A DNA stretch of 64,000 nt, taken from positions 1-64,000 of the forward strand of contig JBDVKF010000049.1 of assembly GCA_039960995.1 (NCBI GenBank). The letters run 5' to 3'. Below the pieces are notes generated by a model. It did no database searches. It had not been told where the DNA came from and saw nothing but the letters and a program-made list of their open reading frames with translations. The stretch's first letter is position 1. Each line of letters begins with the position of its first letter. Source of the DNA: JABSSA01 sp039960995. Its GTDB lineage: Bacteria > Pseudomonadota > Alphaproteobacteria > Rhodobacterales > Rhodobacteraceae. Shown piece by piece: positions 34,991 to 44,228 of the stretch. The position numbers were made by a program, and so were the translations under genes.

Positions 34991-36442
34991 TTACGCCATA
35001 TGCAGCTTGACGTATTCAAATTCACCGGGCTGGTTGTCGATCCCGACTTTTGGCGGGGCAATCCAACTGGCGTATTTGCCCGCCTCGTAACAGGGCTTCA
35101 TCAACGATTGGATAAAGTCGCCATCTGCCTGTGTCGGCAACCAATCGTCTGCTTGGCGATCCCAGTCGTCTTGACCGATGATTTGGCCCTCTGGATCGAT
35201 CGGCATATTTGCGAACACACCAATCTTCCGGCAGAACCCTTCATGCGGCAGCTTCAGTTCGAATTCGATCCCCGATCGTGAAATCATCTTGTTCCAACGA
35301 CGCAATCCACCGCTTGCGTCTTTCACGTAATCGTCGCGCAATCGCATGTTGATCGCCGTCAATGCCGGCATATCTTCGCGTTCGATCTGACCATTCTTGA
35401 CCGTCGCAACCCCGTATGTCGCATCCTTAAGCTGGTGATCGTCTTCGATCCGCTGTTCAAGATAGCGCCCTTTGACCCCAGCGTTAAACGCGTTCGCCGC
35501 GTTGGTTGACACTTCTTGTCCAAACAGATCAAGCGACAGGGTATAATGCATATTCAGCTTTTTCTGGATCGACGGCAGATCAATAACACCCAAGTCGCGG
35601 ATTTTGTTGATGTCGAACGGGTCGCTGATGCCATTTGCATTCATCGCATCCAACGTCGCTTGTATCGTACGTCCCACGCCAGTTTCGCCGACAAACATGT
35701 GATGCGCTTCTTCGGTCAACATAAAACGGCAGGTGCGCGACAATGGATCAAACCCCGATTGCGCCAGACTTTCCAACTGCATTTTGCCGTCACGGTCGGT
35801 GAAATAGGTGAACATGAAAAAGGACAGCCAATCTGGCGTTTCTTCATTGAACGCGCCCAGCATGCGCGGCGCTTCGTCAGAGCCTGAGGATCGCACCAGC
35901 ATTTCATCCGCTTCTTCGCGCCCGTCCCGGCCAAAGTACTTTTGCAGCAAATAGACCATCGCCCATAGATGGCGGCCCTCTTCGACATTCACCTGAAACA
36001 GGTTGCGCATGTCATACAGTGACGGCGCCGTCAGACCCAAAAACCGTTGCTGTTCCACCGATCCCGGTTCGGTGTCGCCTTGAATGACAATCAGGCGCTT
36101 CAACATGTTGCGATATTCGCCCGGTACTTCTTGCCATGCCGGTTCGCCCAGATGTTCGCCGCAAGGGATCGTGCGCCCTTCGACTTCTGGAGCCAGCAGA
36201 ATACCCCAGCGGTATTCAGGCATTTTCACGTAATCGAACTTGGCCCACCCTTTTGGGTCAACGCTAACGGCGGTGCGCAGATACACCATGCTGTCCTGAA
36301 AGTTCTGCGGGATCAGGTCATTCCACCAGTTGATGTATCCGGGGTGCCATTTTTCAAGAGCCTTCAGCACTTTTCGGTCCTGCGACAGGCCGACATTGTT
36401 CGGAATTTGTGTGTCGTAACTTACGTTGACCAAATCCACCAT
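34991..36442 (-). CDS. boxB: Benzoyl-CoA 2,3-epoxidase, oxygenase component
   Basis: The 483-residue protein matches BoxB in length and motifs. Di-iron ligand regions are visible in VNVEEGRHLWAMVYLL (E..H) and FMLTEEAHHMFVGETG (EAHH). The N-terminal YDTQIPNNVGLSQDRKVLKA is typical. It epoxidises benzoyl-CoA with O2. AGGAG lies seven bases upstream of the ATG at 36442. It is 23 bases downstream of boxC. Electron supply is discussed under the flavodoxin gene. Confidence 0.95.
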   Translation of the reverse strand: MVDLVNVSYDTQIPNNVGLSQDRKVLKALEKWHPGYINWWNDLIPQNFQDSMVYLRTAVSVDPKGWAKFDYVKMPEYRWGILLAPEVEGRTIPCGEHLGEPAWQEVPGEYRNMLKRLIVIQGDTEPGSVEQQRFLGLTAPSLYDMRNLFQVNVEEGRHLWAMVYLLQKYFGRDGREEADEMLVRSSGSDEAPRMLGAFNEETPDWLSFFMFTYFTDRDGKMQLESLAQSGFDPLSRTCRFMLTEEAHHMFVGETGVGRTIQATLDAMNANGISDPFDINKIRDLGVIDLPSIQKKLNMHYTLSLDLFGQEVSTNAANAFNAGVKGRYLEQRIEDDHQLKDATYGVATVKNGQIEREDMPALTAINMRLRDDYVKDASGGLRRWNKMISRSGIEFELKLPHEGFCRKIGVFANMPIDPEGQIIGQDDWDRQADDWLPTQADGDFIQSLMKPCYEAGKYASWIAPPKVGIDNQPGEFEYVKLHMA

Positions 36443-36465
36443 TTCGAACTCCTAAGTTTAACGGG

Positions 36466-38109
36466 CTAAACCCGTTCCTTGTTGTAGACACCACGCATAC
36501 CCGTCCCATAGCGCTGCAACGCGCCCTCTGGTCCAACGGCATTGGGTCGATTGAATATCCAGTTTTGCCACGCGGTCAGGCGCCCAAAAATGCGTGTTTC
36601 CATCGTTTCGGGGCCGACAAAGCGTAAATTCGCTTCCATGCCTGTCATCGCATCCGGGCTGAAGGACGCGCGTTCTTCGACAAAGATGCGAATTTCGTCT
36701 TCCCAATCGATGTCATCCAAAATCATTGTCACCAGGCCAAGCTCTTCTGCATCCTCGGCTTCCAATGGCGTGCCGATCTGACCTTGTGCTGCGACCACTG
36801 CGTCTGGATCACCGTAAAACCGCGCCTGCAATCGCGTCAGGTCATTGCCCATCGGGAAACACCCGAAATTGGCGTCCGTGAGGGTGATCGCGGCCAGCGG
36901 GCGATTGTCCCCTTCGAATTCGTCTTCCATCATGTATGTGCGATCGACGGAAAACAGGATCTCGGCCAGCACACCGGCGAAACAAGAACCATGTTCGACC
37001 AGCCCCACCAACGACCGGGACGTCACATCAATCCGTTTCAACGTGCGTTTCCAAAACTGGAGCACTTCGTTGGCAAGCCAATGGTCTTTGTGCGCAAGCA
37101 ACACAGCCTCGTGGGCAAGAACACGCGTCGGATCACCTTGCGTGCGGAACGTGATCAGTCCCTGATCAATTTCGTTCAACCGCAGATGCAGGATCACGTC
37201 TTCCAGTTCGCGACAAGCGCGCAACATCCAGCTGGATGCATCAAACGCGGCCATGTCCGGCGCGTCCGTGTCTGGGCCATTGATTGTGATTGTCGCCGTG
37301 CCGGCCTGACGATCCAACGTCGCCTCGATTGTTGAATATGTAATCGCATCTTCGCTGAAAACCCGATCCAATGGCGGCAGGCTGATCCCCTGCCCTACCG
37401 CTTTGTCACTTTGCGCCGCAAATTCAGCCGCACGCGCCTGAACGGTCGCATCGAATTTCGAATTGGGAACAACCTCGTCGACCAATCCCCATTGCTCGGC
37501 ACGTTTGCCCCGAATACCTTCTTCGGTGGAACAAAAAACATCCGCCCGGTCGCGCCGCACTTTTCGTTTGTCCGTCACCCGCGTCAGCCCACCGGTTCCC
37601 GGCAACACAGCCAACAAAGGCACCTCGGGCAACGCCACGGACGACGCGCTGTCATCGGTCAGCATGATATGATTGCACGCCAGCGCCAATTCGTACCCAC
37701 CACCCGCACAGGCCCCTTTTACGGCGGCGATGTATTTCTGACCGCTATCCGCTTCGGCGGCTTCAAAGGCATTGCGGGTTTCATTGGTGAATTTGCAAAA
37801 ATTGACCTTATGGCTGTGGGCAGCCCCCCCCAGCATCCGGATATTCGCCCCGGCACAAAACACGCGATCTTTGCCAGATTGCATGACAACGACTTTAACC
37901 TCTGGATGCTCAAACCGCATGCGCTGCACGACATCGTTCAATTCGATATCCACGCCAAGGTCATATGAATTCAGCTTAAGCTGATAGCCGTCGAACAAAC
38001 CGCCATCTTCGTCCACATCCATCGTCAGCCATGCCACATGTCCATCATAAGTGACCTGCCAATGACGGTAACGCGATGGGTCTGTTTGAAAATCAATATG
38101 CGGGCTCAT
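36466..38109 (-). CDS. boxC: Benzoyl-CoA-dihydrodiol lyase
   Basis: The 547-residue protein is a crotonase-superfamily enzyme with a duplicated fold. The first half shows FCAGANIRMLGG (oxyanion hole) and GACAGGGYELALACNHIML. The second half contains GSCFAGVLAEILFSVDRTYM. It opens the ring of the epoxide product of BoxB by hydrolysis, releasing formate and 3,4-dehydroadipyl-CoA semialdehyde. The ATG at 38109 is chosen from the family start (MSPHIDFQTDPSRYRHW); the frame extends nine codons further. It heads a five-gene operon. Confidence 0.94.
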   Translation of the reverse strand: MSPHIDFQTDPSRYRHWQVTYDGHVAWLTMDVDEDGGLFDGYQLKLNSYDLGVDIELNDVVQRMRFEHPEVKVVVMQSGKDRVFCAGANIRMLGGAAHSHKVNFCKFTNETRNAFEAAEADSGQKYIAAVKGACAGGGYELALACNHIMLTDDSASSVALPEVPLLAVLPGTGGLTRVTDKRKVRRDRADVFCSTEEGIRGKRAEQWGLVDEVVPNSKFDATVQARAAEFAAQSDKAVGQGISLPPLDRVFSEDAITYSTIEATLDRQAGTATITINGPDTDAPDMAAFDASSWMLRACRELEDVILHLRLNEIDQGLITFRTQGDPTRVLAHEAVLLAHKDHWLANEVLQFWKRTLKRIDVTSRSLVGLVEHGSCFAGVLAEILFSVDRTYMMEDEFEGDNRPLAAITLTDANFGCFPMGNDLTRLQARFYGDPDAVVAAQGQIGTPLEAEDAEELGLVTMILDDIDWEDEIRIFVEERASFSPDAMTGMEANLRFVGPETMETRIFGRLTAWQNWIFNRPNAVGPEGALQRYGTGMRGVYNKERV

Positions 38110-38265
38110 GACTGTCTTTCTTGCTGCTTGTTGCAAGATAATGCTTTATTCATGAACATCAAACAAATTTAAGGAAGTACATCGTGTACTTTTCCTATAC
38201 TTATTAGCTAGTTAATCATTATTTTCATTTTTATGCACTTTATTGCATATCCGTTACGCGCAGCG
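38110..38265. promoter_or_regulatory. boxC promoter region with TGCA/TGCT repeats (candidate BoxR operators)
   Basis: This AT-rich gap divides the ligase-hydrolase pair from boxC. From 38122 three 10-base units begin TGCT, TGCA and TGCT in exact 10-base phase, and at 38234 and 38244 two TGCA tetramers are again 10 bases apart. BzdR and BoxR operators in Azoarcus are described as direct repeats built on TGCA. The match is suggestive, made by eye. Confidence 0.5.
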
Positions 38266-39075
38266 TCACGTCAATTCACTGGCCGCTTCCATCAGCTCAA
38301 GTCGGGCGCAAAACTCTGAAACCTGATCCAGAACCGCCCCCGGCTGATCTTTGTGCATCATATGCCCACAGTCTTTAATCCACGCCGTTTCAACCGGTGA
38401 ATACGCCCGGCTTTCGACTTCGTCGATCTGGGCCCGCGTTCCATACACGTCATCTTGGCCTTGCATGGCCAGAACGGGCACACGCAAATAATCAATCGCG
38501 TCCCCAACATTCCAATCACGAAATGCTGGATCCAACCACGCGTCACACCACCCTTGGAACGCCACATCCGGGTCTTTGTGCAAACTCGCCAATCCGGCCC
38601 GCAAATCGCCGGTTTCAAACGCAGCCTTTGCGGCCTTGATCGCGGTGATGGACACGTCTTCGCAAAAGAAATGCGGCGCCATCAAAATATGCCCGCGCAC
38701 CCGTTGATCCGGCACTGCCCCGCCAAATTCCGCAGCAATCGTCGCACCATCCGAATGACCCACCAACAGCCCGCGTCGAAAGCCAATGGCGTCCAACACT
38801 TGCGGCAAAACATCAACAGCTTCGCGCGTCATGTAATCCAATGGGCGCGGCAGCACGCACGGGTCCGATTGCCCATAGCCAAATCGCGAATATGCAAAAA
38901 CGCCAAACCCAGTCGCCTGAGAAAGTGCCGCCGGAAAGTCGCGCCAGCCTTTTACGCAGCCCAACCCTTCGTGCAACAACACCAAGGTCGGCGCATCGTC
39001 AGGCCCCGGCCCCCAAGACGCGCATTCCAACGCCCCACCTTCAATAGAAAGCGTGCCCGCCTGCCCCCACTTCAT
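38266..39075 (-). CDS. Alpha/beta hydrolase of the box cluster
   Basis: The 269-residue enzyme has the nucleophile elbow GHSDGATIAAE (Ser near residue 103), LLHEGLGCVKGW for the oxyanion hole and the catalytic His in WIKDCGHMMHKDQPG. The start overlaps the ligase stop as ATGA. Such hydrolases recur in box clusters and may hydrolyse a CoA ester or lactone intermediate; the substrate is not established. Confidence 0.82.
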   Translation of the reverse strand: MKWGQAGTLSIEGGALECASWGPGPDDAPTLVLLHEGLGCVKGWRDFPAALSQATGFGVFAYSRFGYGQSDPCVLPRPLDYMTREAVDVLPQVLDAIGFRRGLLVGHSDGATIAAEFGGAVPDQRVRGHILMAPHFFCEDVSITAIKAAKAAFETGDLRAGLASLHKDPDVAFQGWCDAWLDPAFRDWNVGDAIDYLRVPVLAMQGQDDVYGTRAQIDEVESRAYSPVETAWIKDCGHMMHKDQPGAVLDQVSEFCARLELMEAASELT

Positions 39076-40610
39076 GTGTCATCCTCGCGCAATTTAAACC
39101 GTTGAATTTTACCCGTCGCGGTCTTTGGCAGATCATCAACAACATCGATCCAACGCGGGTATTTCCATTTGCCAACACGGTCTTTGACAAACTCTTTCAG
39201 CATCTCATCCAAGTTTTCAGGCCGCGCCTCTTTCAAAACCACAAAGGCCTTTGGCTTTTCCAATCCATCGCTGTCCCGCGATGGCACGACGGCGGCTTCA
39301 AGCACGACAGGATGCGCAACCAAAGCCTGTTCTACCTCGAACGGAGCGCACCAAATGCCGGACACCTTGAACATGTCATCTGTGCGCCCGCAATAGATCA
39401 AGCGCCCATCTGCAGCGACTTCGTATTTGTCCCCGGTTCTGGTCCATTCGCCTTCAAATGTTCTGCGGCTTTTATCGCGCTGGTTCCAATACCCATCAGC
39501 AGCCGACGACCCACGCACCAACAATTCCCCAAACCCACCGGGGCCCTGATCCGCACCTGCCTCGTCAACAATACGCAAGTCATATCCCGGCACAGCAACG
39601 CCAGAGGTGCCATATTGAACGTCGCCCGGCGCATTTGACAAAAAGATGTGCAGCATCTCGGTTGACCCGACACCATCCAGAATATCGACATCCCAAAGGT
39701 CGCGCCATTTTAGCCCGACTTGTTCGGGCAAAGCCTCGCCAGCGGAAATGCACAAACGCAGATTGGCATCCGGCACGCCGCTGCGTTCCAGCTCTGCGAC
39801 CATCGCCGCATACAGCGTCGGCACACCGCAAAAGATCGTAGGTCGTTCGGTTTTGATCGTGTCGATCATAACGTCTGGCGTTGGCCGACCGTTGAACAGG
39901 ATCGCCGTCGCCCCGACCGACATCGGAAAGCTCAGCGAATTGCCCAGACCATAAGCGAAAAAGATCTTGGCCGCCGAAAACACCACATCATCCGGGCGCA
40001 CCCCAAGAACCTGAGCCCCGTAAGTTTCAGCCGTCGCACGCATGGACCCATGGACATGCCGCACGCCCTTCGGACGCCCTGTCGATCCACTGGAATAGAG
40101 CCAAAACGCCGTTTCATCCGCGCTCACCTGAACCGCAGGCCGTGCCTGAGCCCCCTCCATGAAGGCTGCGTAGGATTGCACACCCTCAACGGCATCACCA
40201 ACAACAATAATCTGGCGCAACTGGTCGCAGGCAGACACCGCAGGCGCGACAACGTCCCAAAGCTCAGCAGACACCACCAACCCCGAAGGTCGCGCGTCTT
40301 TCAAAATCGCCTCGTATACGGGTGTGGCCAGCAAAGTGTTCAGCGCAATCGGGATAACCCCCGCTTTCATCGCACCAAAGAACACTTCGACATATTCGAT
40401 CTGATCCAACATCAGACACACAACACGTTCGTCCCGCAAAATGCCCGCACGATCAAAGGCACCCGCCACCTGATCCGTGCGCGTTTTTAGGTCGCCATAC
40501 GTGATTTCGCGCTTAAGGCCCGCCGCCTCGCGAAAGGCAACATGCCCAGACCGCCCATCAGTGACGTGCCGGTCAATAAACCACACTGCTGTATTGTCAT
40601 TGCCAGACAT
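39072..40610 (-). CDS. Benzoate-CoA ligase
   Basis: The 512-residue adenylate-forming enzyme has the P-loop WLYSSGSTGRPKGVRHVHG near residue 165, DGVGSTEMLHIF near residue 295, and the C-terminal lysine motif PKTATGKIQRFKL. Length and the active-site motif SGSTGRPKG with the following RHVHG are typical of benzoate-CoA ligases (BclA/BadA group). The ATG at 40610 is favoured by GGGGGATGG upstream; another ATG three codons earlier is too close to it. The enzyme activates benzoate with ATP and CoA, feeding BoxB. Confidence 0.92.
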   Translation of the reverse strand: MSGNDNTAVWFIDRHVTDGRSGHVAFREAAGLKREITYGDLKTRTDQVAGAFDRAGILRDERVVCLMLDQIEYVEVFFGAMKAGVIPIALNTLLATPVYEAILKDARPSGLVVSAELWDVVAPAVSACDQLRQIIVVGDAVEGVQSYAAFMEGAQARPAVQVSADETAFWLYSSGSTGRPKGVRHVHGSMRATAETYGAQVLGVRPDDVVFSAAKIFFAYGLGNSLSFPMSVGATAILFNGRPTPDVMIDTIKTERPTIFCGVPTLYAAMVAELERSGVPDANLRLCISAGEALPEQVGLKWRDLWDVDILDGVGSTEMLHIFLSNAPGDVQYGTSGVAVPGYDLRIVDEAGADQGPGGFGELLVRGSSAADGYWNQRDKSRRTFEGEWTRTGDKYEVAADGRLIYCGRTDDMFKVSGIWCAPFEVEQALVAHPVVLEAAVVPSRDSDGLEKPKAFVVLKEARPENLDEMLKEFVKDRVGKWKYPRWIDVVDDLPKTATGKIQRFKLREDDT

Positions 40611-40964
40611 AACCGCCATCCCCCGTACCGCTGTGCCATATCCTGCAATATGAAGCAGTTATGACAAGCAAATACCAGCAATCCTGCAGTATACTGCCCA
40701 ACACTCCCCTTATGGGTGTGGTTAAATTTGTGCCCAAGCTCTTAGAAAATCCAAAATCAGGCTCCGGTCGTTCAAAGCGGACCTTCCCCAAGCTTATGGT
40801 CTAGGTCGGTTTAGCGGACTTTGTCGACCTTGACGTTCACATGATCAAAGGCTGCTTTTAGGCATGATCACTGTCGGGCTCCCAACACTATTGCTCAACA
40901 GGGTCATGGAAAAGCTCTGAGTATGTCGCGCTCCAAATAGTTGTAGATAAAATGGCAGCTCAAC
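40611..40964. promoter_or_regulatory. Upstream region of the benzoate-CoA ligase gene with TGCA-type repeats
   Basis: About 350 bases hold no supported gene. Near the ligase start, TGCA at 40644 and AGCA (the complement of TGCT) at 40654 are 10 bases apart; AGCA at 40667 and 40677, and TGCA at 40685 with TGCC at 40695, repeat that phase. This resembles the region before boxC and is a candidate BoxR operator. The rest of the gap looks like degenerate non-coding sequence. Confidence 0.45.
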
Positions 40965-41738
40965 CTACTCGGAGACAAACCTCGGATCCACCAGCAAAAA
41001 ATCGAATTTAAGGATTAAATTATCGGCGACGCCCTCCAGATCGTTCGGACTTGTAAATCTGACCACTGTTCGATGCTTGTGGACAGATAACGCTCCCAGA
41101 GTTCGCTTTTCGTTAGGGGCGACTAAACCAATCTGCTTATAACCATGGGTTATCCCTTGCCTGTTAGCTGATACTAGAGGTTTCAGTGTGCTCAAGCCCG
41201 AAGGGTTGACAATAAATCTCATTTCGAGATCTTTTAGCACGTCGTCGGTGTTTACGAGACGCGCCTCATATTGCCTTATTTGCACAGAAATATCCAAACT
41301 TCCGCGCATAACCTTCAACGTCGCCAGCCCGACACAAACATCCATTTCTCCGGAAACCGTCAGCTTCCAGTCATCAGGCGATATTTTAAGCCCCTCAGAA
41401 GCAACAACAGGTGCGGAATCGAAACCGCTTATAGCTTTGTCATCGAGCGCTGCTCGTGTACTCTTTGTTCCACCACGCGTCACCACAATATGAGTTGGTT
41501 TATCAGGTACGAAGACAGAATCCAGGAACCCCAAAAAAACGTTTGCAGGCGTGTTTTCGTTTATCTCTATTTGCGCGGCCAGGTCGTTATAAGCACATTC
41601 AAAAGTTGCGTTATCAGGATCAAGCATGACCAGTTCTACTCTGTTGCTTGAGTAGTTTAGCTGAACAGACAATGCCTGCGTCGCTATGAGAAAAGGTGCA
41701 AAAAACATCATGATTTGGATTGGCTTCAAAAAGGGCAT
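40965..41738 (-). CDS. Exported protein of unknown function
   Basis: The 257-residue product starts at the ATG at 41738, with GAAGGAGCC upstream, and has a signal peptide (MMFFAPFLIATQALS-VQL). The mature protein looks beta-rich, with a Cys in FECAYND and one in MDVCVGLA. No family was recognised. Its base composition is lower in GC than that of the neighbouring catabolic genes, and the gaps on both sides contain degenerate sequence, suggesting an inserted gene. Confidence 0.6.
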   Translation of the reverse strand: MPFLKPIQIMMFFAPFLIATQALSVQLNYSSNRVELVMLDPDNATFECAYNDLAAQIEINENTPANVFLGFLDSVFVPDKPTHIVVTRGGTKSTRAALDDKAISGFDSAPVVASEGLKISPDDWKLTVSGEMDVCVGLATLKVMRGSLDISVQIRQYEARLVNTDDVLKDLEMRFIVNPSGLSTLKPLVSANRQGITHGYKQIGLVAPNEKRTLGALSVHKHRTVVRFTSPNDLEGVADNLILKFDFLLVDPRFVSE

Positions 41739-42017
41739 GCGCTTTGGCTCCTTCAATATCGTACGAACTCAAAGTCCGTATACAAATAGTGTGGCAGAAA
41801 TTGGCCCTTCCTAACAGCCGACATTCGCCGCGCAAGTCGCCAATGACGGCTTTACCGGTTCACAAACTGTAAAATTCTTTCAATTGAATAAGCGCAGACC
41901 AAAGTCACAGAACGCCCTAATCTTAAGGGTGGGACCATACGGCAAAGTTTCCCCTCATATCTGATGCAACCAAAAGTTACTCTTGGGCATAAAATAAATC
42001 CAATAGGGAGTTGGGAT

Positions 42018-42704
42018 ATGAAAAAGCCGCTGGCCGAGTTTATCGGCACATTTACGTTGGTTTTGTTTGGGTGCGGTGCGGCCGTCATCGCCGGGGCTGA
42101 AATTGGTTTAACCGGGATCAGCTTTGCGTTTGGTTTGGCCTTGATCGGTATGGCCTACAGTATTGGCAACGTTTCAGGCTGCCACATCAACCCTGCCGTA
42201 TCATTGGGCATGGTGGCTGCGGGTCGCATGACATTTGCCGAAGCAGTGCCCTATATGATCGCTCAGGTTGCGGGCGCGGTTGCGGGTGCATTTGTGCTGA
42301 TGCTGATCGCGACAGGCAAAGCGGATTATACAATTGCCGAAAACGGTTTGGGTCAAAACGGCTGGGGCGAAGGTTATCTGGGCGAATACGGCATGGTTGC
42401 CGCGTTCATCTTCGAAGTTGTCGCCACGTTCTTGTTCATGGTCGTGATCCTTGGCGCGACAGGTGCAGGCGCACCGGCTGCGATGGCGGGATTGGCGATT
42501 GGTCTGACCTTGGTGGTCATTCACCTTGTGGGCATTAACGTCACCGGCGTTTCGGTGAACCCTGCCCGTTCGATCGGACCTGCATTGTTTGCCGGCGCAG
42601 GTGCCTTGTCACAATTGTGGTTGTTTATCGTGGCCCCGATCATTGGCGCAGTTTTGGCCGGTATTCTATTTAAGTCTGGTTTGTTGGACGCTGACGCTGC
42701 CTGA
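42018..42704 (+). CDS. aqpZ: Aquaporin Z
   Basis: The 228-residue membrane protein has six helices and two half-helices with the NPA motifs, in GCHINPAVSLGM and SVNPARSIGPALF. The second motif followed by Ser, not Asp, points to a water channel rather than a glycerol facilitator. The ATG at 42018 follows AGGGAG. It converges with glpK, so a role with glycerol is possible but not implied by the sequence. Confidence 0.93.
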   Translation: MKKPLAEFIGTFTLVLFGCGAAVIAGAEIGLTGISFAFGLALIGMAYSIGNVSGCHINPAVSLGMVAAGRMTFAEAVPYMIAQVAGAVAGAFVLMLIATGKADYTIAENGLGQNGWGEGYLGEYGMVAAFIFEVVATFLFMVVILGATGAGAPAAMAGLAIGLTLVVIHLVGINVTGVSVNPARSIGPALFAGAGALSQLWLFIVAPIIGAVLAGILFKSGLLDADAA

Positions 42705-42726
42705 GAAAGCAGCAAAAGCTGGCACT

Positions 42727-42762
42727 GGAGCGCTTGGCCTTTTGGCGAAGCGCTCCTTTTTC
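42727..42762 (+). terminator. Terminator between aqpZ and glpK
   Basis: GGAGCGCTTGGCC (42727-42739) pairs with GGCGAAGCGCTCC (42744-42756) with one mismatch and a TTTT loop. A run of T follows on the plus strand. It sits between convergent genes and ends the aqpZ transcript. Confidence 0.85.
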
Positions 42763-42764
42763 GT

Positions 42765-44228
42765 TCAAACGGATTGGGTCGCCTGAACCGCCCTCTTCCA
42801 ACGCGCATATTTCGTGGATGCCTCATCTGATGCCATGGCTGTTTGAAACCGTTTGTCCCGCGCCCATGTGCCTGCGAACCCTTGCATGTCAGGGTAAATC
42901 CCAGCCCGCATTCCCGCAAGCCAAGCCGCCCCCAAAGCTGTCGTTTCAACACTGGCCGGGCGATCAACCGGGGCTTGCAGCACGTCGGACAGGAACTGCA
43001 TGGCCCAGTCATTCGAACTGAGCCCGCCATCCACCCGCAACACGGCGTCCCCCGCATCCGGCCAATCTGCACGCATGGCTTCCCACAGATCACGGGTCTG
43101 AAAGCCCACGCTTTCCAAAGCAGCGCGCGCCATGTCGGCAGGTCCCGTATCACGCGTTAGCCCGAACGTTGCACCACGACATTCTGCGTCCCAATAGGGC
43201 GCACCAAGACCCGTGAAAGCCGGAACAAGGATCACATCCCCGCGCCCTTTATCCGCCAAGGCCTGCGTCTCCGGAGCCGCTTGGATGATTTTCAAACCAT
43301 CGCGCAGCCATTGCACAACCGCACCCGCGATAAAGATCGACCCTTCCAGCGCATAAGTCGGCACGCCATCCAGCTGATAGGCCACCGTTGTCAAAAGCCG
43401 GTTCTGTGACCGCACGGCGTCTTTGCCTGTGTTCAACAGCGCAAAGCATCCTGTGCCATAGGTTGATTTCAACATCCCCGGCTGAAAACATGCCTGCCCT
43501 ATCGTCGCGGCCTGCTGATCACCGGCAACGCCAAGAACGGGCGTCGCCCCACCCAGCAGATCGGTCACACCAAAATCCGACGCGCAATCATGCACCTCTG
43601 GCAGCATCGACATCGGGATGTCCAACATCGCACACATCTCGCTGCTCCACTGACCTTGATGGATGTCATAAAGCATGGTGCGCGCCGCGTTGGTCGCATC
43701 CGTTACATGGTTTTTGCCGCCGGTCATTTTCCAGATCAGCCAGCTGTCCATCGTGCCAAATCGCAACTCGGACGCACGACCGCGCAGATCATATTTATCC
43801 AACAACCATTTGACTTTGGTGCCGCTGAAATAAGGATCCAGCAACAGACCCGTGCGCGCAGAGACCTCGTCTTCGAACCCTTCCGATTTCAGGCTCGTAC
43901 AAATGTCAGAGGTCCGCCGATCTTGCCACACGATGGCCGGTGCCACAGGTTTATTGGTAGCAGCGTCCCAAATCAAGGTTGTCTCGCGCTGGTTCGTGAT
44001 CCCAATCCCGGCAATGTCATCAGCATTTAGGCCATGATCGGCCATGACTGTTCGGCACACATTGACAACACTGTCCCAGATTTCGTCCGCATCATGTTCA
44101 ACCCAACCGCTGGCCGGGAAATGCTGCGTGAATTCTTGCTGCGCGCTGGCCACAGGCTGCATCTGACCGTCAAACAGGATTGCGCGGGACGACGTTGTCC
44201 CCTGATCAATTGCCAGAATATAGGTCAT
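42765..44228 (-). CDS. glpK: Glycerol kinase
   Basis: The 487-residue protein shows the FGGY-kinase signatures: MTYILAIDQGTTSSRAILFD at the start, ITNQRETTLIWD, and GVAGDQQAATIGQACF with GMLKSTYGTGCF. It phosphorylates glycerol with ATP to glycerol 3-phosphate. The ATG at 44228 overlaps the glpD stop as ATGA, which is favoured over the start five codons earlier. Confidence 0.95.
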   Translation of the reverse strand: MTYILAIDQGTTSSRAILFDGQMQPVASAQQEFTQHFPASGWVEHDADEIWDSVVNVCRTVMADHGLNADDIAGIGITNQRETTLIWDAATNKPVAPAIVWQDRRTSDICTSLKSEGFEDEVSARTGLLLDPYFSGTKVKWLLDKYDLRGRASELRFGTMDSWLIWKMTGGKNHVTDATNAARTMLYDIHQGQWSSEMCAMLDIPMSMLPEVHDCASDFGVTDLLGGATPVLGVAGDQQAATIGQACFQPGMLKSTYGTGCFALLNTGKDAVRSQNRLLTTVAYQLDGVPTYALEGSIFIAGAVVQWLRDGLKIIQAAPETQALADKGRGDVILVPAFTGLGAPYWDAECRGATFGLTRDTGPADMARAALESVGFQTRDLWEAMRADWPDAGDAVLRVDGGLSSNDWAMQFLSDVLQAPVDRPASVETTALGAAWLAGMRAGIYPDMQGFAGTWARDKRFQTAMASDEASTKYARWKRAVQATQSV

